In this document: piece by piece, positions 1-12,439 of the stretch
Layout of the letters: the number at the start of each line of letters is the position of its first letter
Numbering within the stretch: position 1 is the stretch's first letter
Source: Suillus spraguei
Taxonomy: Eukaryota; Basidiomycota; Agaricomycetes; Boletales; Suillaceae
DNA length: 59,582 nt
Assembly: GCA_016800925.1 (NCBI GenBank)
Contig: JABCPU010000403.1
Coordinates: forward strand, 1-59,582
Reading direction: 5' to 3'
Notes under the pieces: model-generated
The model's database searches: none
Told to the model about the DNA's origin: nothing
The model's input: the letters and a program-made list of their open reading frames with translations, nothing else
Program-made: the position numbers and the translations under genes

Positions 1-942
1 GTTATTCCAACCATTGAATTGATATCCGAGCTTGTGATTATCAGCTCGCAGCTACTTCGATCGACAACCTCGCTGTTTACTAGTAGAAACCACCCTGCTG
101 TACGTATGGTGCGGTGTAATATGGGCTTCTTGGTTGCAATTGCGTGGATCGTGGCAATTGTAGACGTGGGCGTAAATATTGCTGCAGGTCCGTTTTGAAT
201 TTCTCTTCCCTTCAATCCGCATCTTGCCACTCTTTATCTCTTTGGTTCTCCATCGTTCTAACAACCTACACAGATATTTGGTTTTGTCTTTGGACTGTCG
301 GATGTAATAATTTGTCTCACAATACTCGAATCCCTCGCGGACCTCAGCAAAATAAACATAAGCATGGCCGCTGTAAGTCAATGTCATTTCCTCCCACCCT
401 CGCATCGCCTGACCACGACCTTCAGGTCTTCGCCCTGATCACGGGTTTATCCACATGCTTCGACGTGCCTATGGTCAATTTTCTCTTCGGCGTCGGTACT
501 CCGACTCCTACGTGATTTTGCAAGTCAGGGTCGACCTGTGCACGCTATACATCAGCGGGTTGGATTGTGCTACGGAGTGTTCTGCTACTGATGCATGGTT
601 GACCCGTATTTGTTGAATTTGTGGGCGGAGCTGACATGGCAGTCTAAGGGATACACATACATACTCAGAGTTTAGAACGGACGACCCTTGGACTTGTTAT
701 TAAATATTTTAAGGGTTACGTCTGCATCTCTCTGGACAACTACCCAACTATATCTTAAAGGTTACACCCTGTACCACCTTATTACTTACCCTGACTTATA
801 ACTTGACGACTAACATTAATTACATGAGGCCGCACCTGTTCAATCATATGACCATTCTTGAACGGCAGTACAGTCATTGCGATGGTGAGTATATCTACAT
901 CGACTCCTCGAGCATCAGGCGAACACTCTAACACAAGACATA
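1..942. other. No recognisable gene
   Basis: The only sizeable open stretch is 117 codons on the minus strand (52-405), rich in Lys and Arg in its middle part. I do not recognise it, and it has no intron signals or motif that argue for a real gene. From 515 to 942 there is no convincing coding sequence on either strand. Confidence 0.3.
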
Positions 943-2103
943 TCACACTATGAAACATCCTCCCGATCGTACAGATAACTTGTTACTGCCAGACTCGTCG
1001 GTGGACGAACCACCAGGCTTTTCATCCTTGACATCATGATGTTCGTCTGGATCGTCGTAGCTCTCCGGGGTTTCCATCTTGGCTGCACGCTTTGGTTCCA
1101 AGCGACCAAGCATCGCCTGCACGTAAGCGGCCTTCTGTCCTACCCAATCCAGCTCAGACGTAGGTCCCCAACGTTCTTCCACCTTCTTCGCCAAGTCCCG
1201 CCGTCCGAACCTCAGTAATGAGAGTATGACGGCTCGTTGCGCCGACTCAAGTGCACCCAGAACCCATGCATGATGCGCGCTCGAGGCCTCCCCGCAAAGT
1301 GCAATCTACCGTCAGCAGGACGCGTGAGGTATGGGTACAGATGACGGAACTGCCCTAGCGCAAATATCGCAAATGCCCCACCGGAAAGCGGATCTTTTCT
1401 CCAGTCATATGCATGGTGTGTGACATACTGCGCTGCCAAATATTCATAGGTGATCCCAGATCTGGCATGCAAACATGCAAGGTCTCGCAATACGACTTCC
1501 TTGAGCCGTGACTCCCAGAAGGTGAGTCTCGGTTAATCAGAGTACCTATACGTTGAGCATTTTGACCCATTGTATATAATGCGATGAGCACGGCTGGCTT
1601 ATTCGGATCATCGTGGATGCTGTGGGACGGATAGCAACACGTGCGGATAGGGATATCGCTGAGCGATGTACCGCCCTGTGTTATACCGCACCTTGCGATC
1701 CACCATGGGGTCTTGAACTTGATCGCAACCTTGCAGGATGTATCGTATCGCAAAACAACGCAAGGCATCTCTTTGTGCAGGGTGCAGCTCGGCATCAGCG
1801 AGATCCATGCTTTGTGAGCAAGGCAAGGGAGTTGTGTTGAAAACTGAGTCGTACTGATGCACAGATGATTGACCCGAAGGAGTAACGAGCTTGACTTCCA
1901 CCTTAGCATGAACACGATTCAAAGCGATACGAATGGCTGTAGTGCGATACTCGGGTTTATGGGGATCAATCCTGTTCAGCATAGCAGAAATTGCAACGGA
2001 CGAGCCGCCTTCTATGCACTTCCATCCATAGTCCTCCTGACCATTAAATTCCAAGTCAAGCATGACATACTCAGTAAAAGCTTGCAGGCTATCCTGTCAT
2101 TAT
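943..2103 (-). pseudogene. Flavin amine oxidase (L-amino-acid-oxidase-like), 3' part, frameshifted
   Basis: Minus-strand frames reconstruct the C-terminal half of a fungal flavin-containing amine oxidase: NGQEDYGWKCIEGGSS near 2050-2000, YDSVFNTTPLPC, SCKVAIKFKTPWW, AYDWRKDPLSGGAFA, and GRLHFAG near 1300. The last is the start of the FAD-contacting GExxS element. The pieces lie in different frames. At least three frameshifts are visible (about 1730, 1510 and 1290), the last a one-base loss inside the GEASS motif. The acidic tail (VEERWGPTSELD onward) ends in CFIV at 943. The N-terminal FAD-binding half is missing: homology stops at 2103, directly against the palindromic element. The family oxidises amino acids or amines with FAD; this copy cannot encode an enzyme. 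Confidence 0.8.
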
Positions 2104-2104
2104 G

Positions 2105-4222
2105 ATCCATAACCATAGCTAACTAGAGACAACAGGTTATGCTTCCTTGTCACGGACTACAGACACTTGATAGGTTATCCATCATGGCTCCCACGATGGA
2201 TAATATGCCTGACACCTCAATATGGCATGATTCTACTCATTTTGGAGCTGTCTACTATTTGGTGCGTGCCTTCAATCCCCACACCGCATTTTTGGCCACC
2301 TACTGTGGGAATTTCCCCACTACACCAAAAACATCACCCATTTTGGAATCTTCACAATATCAATTATTCCCACACCCTCCTGCAGCTTCACCACCACGCC
2401 ACAATAGGTTTCTCTTCATATATAAGTAGTAGTTTAGCATATATGTGTATAATATAACATAATAGACCGCTTTTTGTGTTTATTTGTGTGCTTGCTCCTG
2501 TCCAGGCCTCTTTCAACATAACCTGGGCACAGAATACTTTCGCATTTTGTCCCTTTGACAGGAAGTGTCCTGTGTTCAAAAAATGTTTAGGCATATATGA
2601 ACAGATTCCATCTTTATTTACACCCTGAAGCGTTACATCAAGAGAAATAGCATATATTCAGCAAACTACAAAATGTGTTCCCATTTTATTATTTTTATGT
2701 AGATGGACTTGGGGAAATGATCCCTAGCATACATTTAACAATAAGAATGATGTATCAGGAGCTCAGGATCATAGGAAAAGATGCTGTTGTGTAGTGAATC
2801 CCCCTCTCCTGATGGTTTACCCCTGTGAAACTTTTTCCTGTAGAACAGGACCTCATGGATGGTGAGGGGTTTATTCATATTCATATTTAGAGTGTATCTA
2901 TCACATAGCTACCGCAGGCAACCTATAGCATTGATCTGCAGGAACAAAATTGAACAAAATCGCATTTTTGATATTTTTGATGTTTCTGACTACTCTGCCA
3001 TCGCATTCATGATCCAAACTGTTCATGTATCATTAACACAATATATATACTTGCTTTTAATGACAGAGATCAGCTCAAAATGGGCCGGAGGTTTGAGATT
3101 GTGTCTATACTTGCTATTTTTACTGATAAGGGGCCTATACCTTCAAAAATCGAACTTTAATAATCGGACACCTGGAGTGTATGTTATAGGCCCCTTATCA
3201 GTAAAAATAGCAAGTATAGACACAATCTCAAACCTCCGGCCATTTTGAGCTGATCTCTGTCATTAAATGCAAGTATATATATTGTGTTAATGATACATGA
3301 ACAGTTTGGATCATGAATGCGATGGCAGAGTAGTCAGAAACATCAAAAATATCAAAAATGCGATTTTGTTCAATTTTGTTCCTGCAGATCAATGCTATAG
3401 GTTGCCTGCGGTAGCTATGTGATAGATACACTCTAAATATGAATATGAATAAACCCCTCACATCCATGAGGTCCTGTTCTACAGGAAAAAGTTTCACAGG
3501 GGTAAACCATCAGGAGAGGGGGATTCACTACACAACAGCATATTTTCCTATGATCCTGAGCTCCTGATACATCATTCTTATTGTTCAATGTATGCTAGGG
3601 ATCATTTCCCAAGTCCATCTACATAAAAATAATAAAATGGGAACACATTTTGTAGTTTGCTGAATATATGCTATTTCTTGATGTAGGACGCTTCAGGGGT
3701 CAAATAAAGACTGGAATCTGTTCATATATGCTACTAAACATTTTTTGAATACCCCAGGACACTTCTCTGTCAAAGGGACAAAATTGCGAAAGTGTTCTGT
3801 GCCCCAGGTTATGTTGAAAGAGGCCTGGAGGAGGAGAGCACACAAATAAACAAAAAAGCGGTCTATTATGTTATGTTATACACATATATGCTAAACTACT
3901 ACTTATATATGAAGAGAAACCTATTGTGGGTGGTGGTGAAGCTGCAGTGATGAGGGTGTGGGAATAATTGATATTGTGAAGATTCCAAAATGGGTGATGT
4001 TTTTGGTGTAGTGGGGAAATTCAGTAGTGGCCAAAAATGCGGTGTGGGGATTGTGAAGCACGCACCAAATAGTAGACAGCTCCAAAATGAGTAGAATCAT
4101 GCCATATTGAGGTGTCAGGCATATTATCCATCGTGGGAGCCATGATGGATAACCTATCAAGTGTCTGTAGTCCGTGACAAGGAAGCATAACCTGTTGTCT
4201 CTAGTTAGCTATGGTTATGGAT
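2105..4222. repeat. 2.1-kb near-perfect palindrome (foldback-type element)
   Basis: The arms 2105-3139 (1035 bp) and 3185-4222 (1038 bp) are reverse complements with only scattered mismatches and small indels, around a 45-bp spacer (3140-3184). The outer ends read ATCCATAACCATAGCTAACT on one strand and its complement on the other. The flanks CATTATGAT / ATAATAATG could be a decayed 8-bp target duplication (6 of 8 match). The open frames inside it are A+T-rich, mirrored in both arms, and have no recognisable product. It separates the oxidase relic on the left from the HET relic on the right, so it probably inserted at or caused that breakpoint. Confidence 0.9.
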
Positions 4223-4239
4223 AATAATGCCAGGAGCAG

Positions 4240-6523
4240 GTGTTGGAATCAGAGCCTGCAGGACAAAAAGACTGTTCCATCAGGCATTAAAACAGTCCAA
4301 TGGGTGTCAAAATATGGTTCCCATCCTCAGGTCGAAGTCCTGGATCCCCCTGTTCTCACCAAACTCATAGCTCATCTTATATCCTTTACCCTCATAAATA
4401 CTTTCCTGTCTTTCAGTTCTCAAAATCATGCCACATACAGGGAACTGAAGAGAAACAGGTGCCAGCGAGGTATGACATTGATGGGAGACTAAGGATCTGC
4501 TTCTGCTTGTATACACAGGCTCCTCTTCAACAGGCGAACCACCAGGAAACCTGTTCAAATCATACAGTTGGGGAGTCATCAACCAGGGACCCAGCCTGTT
4601 CAAATCATATAGTCTGGAGTTGTGGACCCAGCCTCACTCCAATCTCCTATGCTCTTTGTATCATCTGTGAAGGTAGATCAGGCTGCTCTGCAAGTCAGGC
4701 ACCCCTGAGAAGATCTTGATCCCATGGACGGACAGGTAGGAATGTCTGCTGAATGGGCTTTGCCCATGAGAACTGAACCAGGCTCTCTGCAGTGGTGATA
4801 AAGAGATCATGAAGCCCATCTGCCTTCTGTTGGACACGGAACAAAATGCAAGGCCAGATGAAGTCTGCAGTTTGCGAACCGAGGGGCTGTTAACTGTTCA
4901 AGCTAGTCATATAATTTCCAATGCTAGAGCTGTAGACACAGATTTTGCAATGAAGAGACTTGTGTGTGAATATCATCTTCAGAAAAAAGATGGAAGGGTG
5001 CATGGACGGGTGATGTCAGAGGTGATTCAGCTGGAAGACAGCTATTGGACTGGGAAGGTTGTCCAATCTAGTCAGAACAGTAATGTAACCAACCAAGCCA
5101 TGATCTCCTGCAGGAGCCACCTGAACACATTCTGCTTCCTCTCACTGTAAATGACCATTGCAGTTTCTCCCACGCACTGGATGGAAGGTCACCAGGGTTC
5201 ATGCATCTATGTCCTGTATCCTCTAACTCCTTCATGATGGGAGCTAACTCTTTGTGGTTTGGAGAGCGATTGCTGAGATATAACGACCAATATTTTTGAA
5301 TAAAAGATGACAACTTTCGGAGCAACAAATTCAAATTCTTGAAACATCCATTCTTGCTCATTCCAAATACTCCTGGCCAGTGCACCAGGGTGGGGATGAA
5401 GGAGAGACATCACATAGGCAGAGACAATGGTAAGAGCTGAGTGGCAGTACCAGACGAATATGGAGTTGACTGATTCCTGAACCTCGGTGTTGCTCCTCTT
5501 ATTGATGCAGCATGTGTCCATCCATGCCCATCTATACCAGCATCACAAGCAACTTTGCAGAATGATTGCAATTTCACAATGCCACCAACTGCATTCAACT
5601 CATACACAACTTTGTCTTGAATGTCAGGTGGCACCACCTCCATTTCTTCCCACCTATGTGATAGCAGGATGCAGCGGAAGTACATCGCCACTACGTCTGT
5701 GATGCGCTCCATTTGGAGGTCTGAACACTTTGTTGTGAATACTAAAGTTCCTTGTACTTTGCACTTGTTTTGAAGGTGCTTATTTGTGCTGCTCGATTGC
5801 ACAAAAGGCCCATGGAGGTATTAAGAAGATGTAGCAGAGCATATTCAAGTTCTGTCCAAACAGCTCTTTGTATAGTGTCTTCTACTCTGGATGGACATAC
5901 TGCTGGTGCAGATCTGCAGAATGAGATAGAATTTTGAGATGATGCAGGTGTGTTCTATGGCTCACCTCGTATCTGTGCTTCAAAAGCATCGTCCAACTTG
6001 GACAGCAAAATTGTAAAGGTGTCGATAGCTTCGTCATAATGCCGCAAGCCCTGCAGTGCTGCATGTGTTAACTGGTACCCAGTATGAGATGAAGGATTGA
6101 GTTCAGTGACCTATGCATTGCAGAAATCAACATCAGTCGCAAAAATGTGGAAGTCATCACACCTTTTGCGCATTCAAGAGCGCATTGTCCCATAGCATTT
6201 TATCTAATTTTATCTGGCTGCAATTTGCAAAGATCCATATGAAACATGTTCAATTTGTGGTATATCAGTCAAGGACAAAAACAGGCCTTTGAATTGATGT
6301 CACTGGGTACTGTCCACTCCAAGATCATCATATCTTCACCTCCACTGAGGATGTGTTTGCCATCCATGGAGAAAGTGATGCATGTCATCGGGGATGAGTG
6401 CTTGAAAATGGCAATGGTTTGTCGATCTGAAAGCTGCCAGAGACGGACATAGTTGTCATGAGATGCGGAGGCAATAAGGGTGCCAGCAGGATTAATGGCA
6501 ATGGCATCCAGTGGCCCTTCCAA
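4240..6523 (-). pseudogene. WD40-TPR-HET domain protein relic
   Basis: Read on the minus strand, the domains come in the order known from Boletales-type proteins. A WD40 blade comes first (6523-6269: IAINPAGTLIASASHDNYVR, then FSMDGKHILSGGED), then a TPR-like helix pair (about 6110-5880: HYDEAIDTF, LLSKLDDAF), then the HET (heterokaryon incompatibility) core (5730-5100). Core motifs are FRCILLSHRWEEMEV, YELNAVGGIVKLQSFCKVA, DTCCINKRSNTEVQESVNS, PGALARSIWNE and LYLSNRSPNHKE. Weaker downstream pieces continue to about 4250. Many frameshifts and stops separate these pieces, and most TPRs are absent. HET proteins trigger cell death after non-self fusion; this copy is dead. Confidence 0.85.
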
Positions 6524-7656
6524 GGGTCACCAACCTGCTGCCAGGTTGATGTATCCCATTCACATATGGAAGGATTGTTTAAATTGCCCCCTGTAAGAAG
6601 GCACCATCAGGTGTCCACATGAGTGAAGTGTATAATGTGTCACAGTGTGACCCTTGAAGGATGTGACACATTTTCTTGTGCCTGAAGAAATTTGAATATT
6701 GTGACCTGTTGTGATGGCAAGTATTCTGACGTGCAGATTGCATCACAGAGCGGAATAATCTGGATGAGCGAGGAGGAAAATAGGAGCACTACATACTGAT
6801 CGAAATCCAAAAAATGCATGGGATACTTCTGGTCTCACTTCAATAGTACTTTATATCCAGAACCTGTCTTAATGAATTATTCAATGCTAATAGAAGTGTC
6901 ACATGAATGTCATGAAGTGAAAGAGGCCTCAATGCATACCACCAGGAGTGGGTGTAAGTGAGACTATATTGCTGCCTGTCAAGAGTGTGGGCATAGACCT
7001 TATTTCAGTGTGCCAAGATGTTGGTTGCCCAGGATTGGGATGGTCAGGGGGTGTTGCACACAATGGTGGCATATCTTCTTCTTCTACTACCTCTTCCTGC
7101 CCTGCATCTGCAGATATCCATGGTGTATGTGCTTCCACAATCTGCAAAATCTCCTTTTAGATTCTTTCTCACCTGTCCAGCTCCCAACAATGTCCTTCAT
7201 GTCTTCATACCCCTTGGCTTTAGCTATCCTCGACTTCAGCTCATGCGCATCCGTTTTTGACACCTCTGAGCATGTACCCTTAGAATTGAGTGACACAAAA
7301 TTTCATAGAGGCCCAGTGGTTATCCAAGTATTTGCAGAGGTGTACATATGAAGGTGAGAGTGTTGACTCAACATCCCAAAGTGGTGTCGCAGAGAAACAC
7401 GATGGATTTGACTCTGCTGCAGTTGCAATCATGACATGTTCTGCAAACTAGTCACAGTGAAAGTTTCTTGAGAGGTCTTTCACCGGTTATCTGTCGCACA
7501 TTGATGTTAAAACATAAGGAGGCACAGTATCCCTTGCCAGTGAGCATTCAGAGATTCGGGTCATCACAATACATCCAAACTATTGTCTATAGGTGAGCAT
7601 ACAAAAGTAACTCATGTATACGAGGGATCCGATCCATGCAGTAGAATAGTAAAAGC
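6524..7656. other. Unassigned stretch with a frameshifted minus-strand open frame
   Basis: On the minus strand 7296-7087 and 7147-6929 are two overlapping open frames that look like one protein split by a frameshift: SKTDAHELKSRIAKAKGYED, then an acidic, proline-rich part. I do not recognise the family. Neighbouring sequence (6524-6928, 7300-7656) has no convincing gene. Confidence 0.25.
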
Positions 7657-7664
7657 ACGGTAAT

Positions 7665-7722
7665 ATGGAAGCCTGGACACTTGTGCTCAACTTCAAGGTA
7701 AAATTTACTATATATAGTAATT
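7665..7722 (+). repeat. Left terminal inverted repeat of the 5.3-kb element
   Basis: Shared core GTGCTCAACTTCAAGGTAAA followed by an A/T-rich TACTATATAT run. It pairs with 12908-12964. Its outer base abuts the duplication ACGGTAAT. Confidence 0.8.
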
Positions 7723-10260
7723 GGACCTCAAACACTGTTCTGGCATATTTACTTGTGTTGACAGTGCAAATCTATTTGTGAAGCTGAGATTGGTATAGTG
7801 ATGAAAGCGATGACCAAAAAGTTCTAATACATTGTAAGATGCACCTGCCATGGCATGGTCAATAAAGTCATAGACAAGACCTAGCAGCACTTTTGCCCAG
7901 TATAAGACATTTGCTTCCCTGAATAGCTTGGGCAACTTGTTGGCAAGTGCAAAGCGTCTGATTCTGTAATCAAAACTAGCAGGTGTGCCTTTAGGATACA
8001 CCTTGTAGAATGGACATTTGACGACAACATCATGATGCGCCTGGGATCCAAGACCTGAGGTAGGAGGCGACATCAATGTGAGCCATCCTGGGTGTGCAGT
8101 TTTAAATCTGCCGATTCCAATGCAACCCTCAGGGGACATGTCAACAGACACATAGCCAACTGATGAATCTGCATTGTCCACAGAAAATGAATGGTACTGG
8201 GTATACTTCAAGAGGTCATTGAGCTGCCACGTGTGGATGGAGTAAAACTGAATGTTTTTGTTCTGAAACTTCGAGACTGACATCCAGGTCAGTGTGATGA
8301 ACACATGTATTAATGAATGACAACATACCCTGTTTCATATTTAAGTTAGCACCTCCACCAATCTTCAGGGCTACCTTCAGGTGATCATGATTGGGAGAGC
8401 AGAGAAGTACCAGAGGGGTGGAAACCAGGGGGGCGGAATAATATTTATGAGGCGGTGAGATAGTGCTAGATGTAGAACTGGTCGCATGTTCATGTGTCCC
8501 CTTGATAGAGATTGCGGTAGTGGTATCTGGTGCGATGAAGTTGGAGCTGGTCTCATGTGACTGGACTGTGTCAAGAGAAGGGACTGCAACAGATGATGTG
8601 TTTGGCGCCAAGTCAAACAGTGGGTCTTCTGAGTATGTATATGAGGTGTCTTTGGTGGTAGCATGACTGGCCTTGGCACGACTGGCCTCAGCACAACTCT
8701 GCTTGGCATTAGTACAATGACTTGAACGTTTGATGGTCTGTAAAATTAAATGTAAGTTAGCATAGGCAATAAGCACATAATGAATAAGTATACCATTTCA
8801 TTATCTTCTTGCCAATTTTCAAATTCCCTCCATTGACCCTCTGGAACAACTACCATAATAGTGAATTGTTTTGTCTTGAATATCAGGGCCTTGGAACCTT
8901 TCTGGGTGGGTTGAAGACACTGCGAGTAGAAGTATGGGACCAACGACTGGTGCATTGAGAGATCTACCCATCCCAAGTCTTGCACAACAAATTCGTTGTT
9001 ACGCCATGAAAAGAGGCCACCATATGCATGTAACTTAGGCATAACTGTCACCAGAGCCAAATCAATAAGACTTGGGGCATCAATATCCTTTTTCCCTCAC
9101 AAATATTCTAGATAACAGTTAGGCGGGCATTCAAGAGAACATAGGACAGAACATACTCCGATTGGTTCACCTCTTAATTTCTTACGCCCCCCAACTTCAT
9201 GAACGGCAGAAATTTTGAGCGAAATAGTTTGAGCTAGAGCACCAGGAGCGCCAGAGCCAGCAAATAAAGTGTGTGACCATTGATGATGCTGTGTAGCATA
9301 TGATCCATGATGTTCTGAATATCCAATTGAACCAGTGGCTCTTGATGGTATTGGCAATGCAGCTGCACCTTGCCATGATGTAGGAATGGCTACATCAGGG
9401 CCAGTGGTTGTACAGTGATGAGGGATGGGTGGTGGGCCCATAGCAGCCATAGTCCAGTCTGGCACTGCAACAACGGGAGGCGGATTGATGCTGGCTGTTG
9501 TGGTAAGGATCATCTTCAGGTGAGTAATATCATAGAGATTAGCTTACATTTCCTTTGAGCAGCATTTACTGACTGCCAAATTGTTTGAGGATCAGGCCGA
9601 CAATGTCCTGCCACACTTGATGAAAGATATTGTGATGCTAATGCAGATGTCATTAGATGTCATCAAGTAAAACGTATACTACTCACTGGTGGATTTTCTT
9701 GAAGTTACGGACTTCTTCTCATATCACGCATAGCACACTGTGCACACATTGCATCCTGGCTTTCCAGGTTCAATCATAGCAACATAAAAGCAGGGTTGAC
9801 CTTGGTTGATCTTGGCGCAACAAGATGGGCGCTCGCAGATGTGGTCTTTGGCAGCAAGCGCATCTTCTGTAAATTGGCAGATGATTTCATTAGGGTTGGC
9901 TATGATGAGTGAGTGAATAGTGGGAATAGTAGCATAACAGAGCTGCTGAATGGCTTAAATACAACAGAATAAAATTAGTTGTCTATGTTGTCAATCAAGA
10001 AAACATACTAAAGACCCAGCACATTGTCCTCCAGTGAAGCAGCTCGAGAAGAAGTTAAAGAGAGTAGAGCAACCTGAGAATGCAGTGAGGATGCAATGCA
10101 ATTGCAATTGAGATACTTTGCCTGTACCAGAAACACCCTGAGAATGCCAGTGAGGTGCAATGTGATTGTGATTGAGGTGGAAGTGGACATACCATTGCCA
10201 ATTGCCACTGACTGATGTCACCTCTGTCCTTGGCAGATGTTGGCGCTTTGGAGGGTCCAT
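7708..10260 (-). pseudogene. Alpha-type protein kinase, truncated and decayed
   Basis: Minus-strand pieces match the basidiomycete alpha-kinase layout. A zinc-binding N-terminal module comes first (9905-9705: CERPSCCAKINQGQPCFYV, then PGKPGCNVCTVCYA), then low-complexity linkers (9513-8300), then the kinase N-lobe (8304-7840). The N-lobe shows a glycine loop, GIGRFKTAHPGWLTL, a candidate ATP-binding lysine in HHDVVVKCPFYKV, and FDYRIRRFALANKLPKLF. In family members the C-lobe with the metal/zinc core follows; here the frame ends at 7708, beside the transposon terminus. A TGA at 9726-9724 interrupts the zinc module where arginine (CGA) is expected. The linkers also carry frame breaks. No active kinase can be made. 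The 5' end is not resolved. Confidence 0.7.
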
Positions 10261-10520
10261 TGTGGCATCGCTGATGTCGGCCTGATGTCGGCCTGATGTC
10301 AGCCTGATGTCGGCCTGATGTCGCCTCTGTCCTTTTGCCTATACCAGAAACGCCCTGAGAATGCCAGCGAGGTGCGATGTGATTGTGATTGAGGTAGAAG
10401 CAGACATACCATTGCCAGTGAGGATGTGATGTGATTGTGATTGTGATTGTGATTGTGATTGTGATTGTGATTGTGATTGAGGTAGAAGCAGACATACCAT
10501 TGCCATTGAGAATTTGGCAT
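10100..10520. repeat. TGATTG microsatellite within a ~65-bp imperfect repeat, plus TGATGTCGGCC repeats
   Basis: A block containing GAGAATGCCAG, TGTGATTGTGATTGAGGT and GACATACCATTGCCA recurs three times (about 10135-10205, 10355-10420, 10425-10510). In the last copy TGATTG expands to about nine units (10430-10482). Around 10270-10325, GCCTGATGTCG repeats four times. Translated on the minus strand this gives artificial NH, SQ or IT runs. Confidence 0.85.
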
Positions 10521-10839
10521 CACTGATGTCACCTTTGTCCTCAGCAGATGTTGGTGCCTCAGAGGGTTCATTAAGATGTTCATCAAGAGGAACGAGGTGA
10601 GTTACCATTACCACTGAGAATTGGTCAGCCACACACAGAAACATGAAAGGGATCACTAATGTGTGGAGATGGGTTCTGTACAGTACACCTCTGAAGAGGC
10701 TAATAAGTTCATGAGCATTGCATCAGGGCAAGAAGTTTCCTTTGACCATATAGGCAGTAAAGGTACTGTTGATGGCCGTATGGACTCAGAATATGGCTAA
10801 ACCATACACCATACCTATTTGCCTTCCTTTGCAGGCCCA

Positions 10840-12439
10840 TGACCCTTAAGTACTTCAAGTTAATCAGTAACTTGCCAATATCTTTCTTTATTTCTGGCCC
10901 AGTGTCTCTTACTGGCATCGAGCCATTCTCAGGTTGGATTATGTGGATGAGAGTCTGGCACTCGAACCGGAATCCACAACTCATCCTTAGCTATTACCTT
11001 GACACACTCAACACACTCAACCATAAGTTTATTTTTTCTGGCATTGTTTCTTCAACTGAAACAGCAATCTAAGATATGCCCATGGTAACTCAGAGCGACC
11101 CTGGGTCTGAGAATTTTGGAATAGCCAATGCTCATACTATGCTATGCCAGTGGCATGATCCTGCACTCCAGGGTACCTTACAACACTGCTGGATGCAGAA
11201 TAAGAATGTAATGCCAGAAATAATGTGGTCGCAAATGCGACGCCGTTTCACACCTGGGTTCGAGACACTTTTGGATCATGGTGTCACGTCAGGTTTATGT
11301 CTGATTTTCTGATTAGTTTGTCTTACTCTGATACTAATTTGCAATCTTATTTTTAGGATGCTTTTTCAATGAGTATTTATACCTTGGTCACAGCGGGAAT
11401 TGGACATATATTAGGACCGAGTGAATAACTCCCGCAAGAGACGTGACTGAAACAAGATTCCGCCCCATGGTGTACCAAACCTCGTCTACTACTCGCCCGA
11501 GAACTTTGGTGCATTAGACTTTAAGGTAAGAAGTATTATGCACATTCATTCTGTGCCTGTGACAAGCCCGTTTTTTCATAGATTAAAGTCGAACACGAGG
11601 CAATAGACCATGTGCAGGATGTGTATATCAAACCATCTCATGTTGTTTTTGACCTGGTCCCACAGCCTTTCAGCAAGTGCGTCCAGTGCTGCTACAACAA
11701 ACTTAGGCGCCCATTGGTTACAAGGCAGTCTGTATGGGATGTATATCTGCAATTACATCAGGAAATTCACACATTCCTTGACGTGCTTAATCAGCTTAAC
11801 TCACTTATCTCAAAACTTGTTTGCTCTCTCTCACATCATTCACCTGGCATATCTTATATTTTTTGAGTGCGAAATACAATAAAACATGTATATTAATATA
11901 TCTCAACATTTCTTTTCTGAATTCATTCACATTAAAATTTTGGACAAGTAGATTCAATTTCACCAAGGCAGTTAAGTGTAAATAAGTCTGCATAACGTCA
12001 AGGAATGTGTGAATTTCCTGATGTACTTGGTATGCTTCAGATCGATGAGGAGATACCACGTCACATTGCACTGCTCGATGATGAACTGCTCGATGACATA
12101 GAGGAAGATTTTGCTGCTTTGCCACTTTTGAAGGACCACCAGGACTTACCTTATCATGAAGAGAGAAATGGCGCCTGCTACATGGGTGGGGTGGGCGGAG
12201 GCCTCGGTCTTGGTATGTTATCATCTCCGAGTCACTGGCATAGCTTGACAATAAGTACTAATGTATATGCAGGTGTCGAGCATTTGCGTCAATTAGAAAG
12301 CCTCACTCGTGATGACAAGCCCGAAATCATGCTTGCCAGCATCGATGAAAATGTTGTTGGGTTGGATCACGCGGGTTTAGTCGTGTGGGAGTTCTCAGAT
12401 GGCAATGACTCGGAGTCGGATGAGCCAGACGAATGGTGA
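10840..12439 (+). pseudogene. Intron-containing integrase (DDE core) relic
   Basis: Exon pieces follow the order of a basidiomycete integrase-core family. 10905-11010 gives GWIMWMRVWHSNRNPQLIL. 11076-11295 gives VTQSDPGSENFG (candidate second catalytic Asp), GTLQHCWM and PEIMWSQMRRRF (candidate catalytic Glu). 11430-11525 gives NNSRKRRD, a stop, then NK and ENFGALDFK. 11582-11800 gives YIKPSHVVFDLVPQPF and LVTRQSVWDVYLQLHQ. The acidic C-terminus (12005-12439) has YMGGVGGGLGLG and ends in SDEPDEW. Short introns fit between blocks. The TGA at 11448-11450 replaces an arginine codon (CGA to TGA), and the N-terminal part is unclear. It probably once moved the surrounding TIR element. Confidence 0.75.
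11754..12025. repeat. 31-bp perfect inverted repeat inside the integrase relic
   Basis: 11754-11784 is the exact reverse complement of 11995-12025, with a 210-bp A/T-rich spacer. The left arm encodes part of LHQEIHTFLDV; the right arm gives the same peptide on the minus strand and a different one (EFPDVL) in the plus-strand C-terminal exon. Confidence 0.85.

Noticed and set aside
2859..3497. 130-codon and 89-codon open frames that seem to be duplicated genes
   Set aside because: They are mirror images in the two palindrome arms, A/T-rich and hydrophobic without any domain.
2105..4222. Palindrome as assembly artefact
   Set aside because: Arms differ by scattered substitutions and indels, and the two outer flanks are different unique sequences; still worth confirming with long reads.
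10055..10656. Open frames with NH, SQ and IT dipeptide runs
   Set aside because: Produced by the TGATTG microsatellite; the same DNA is open in three frames with different dipeptides.
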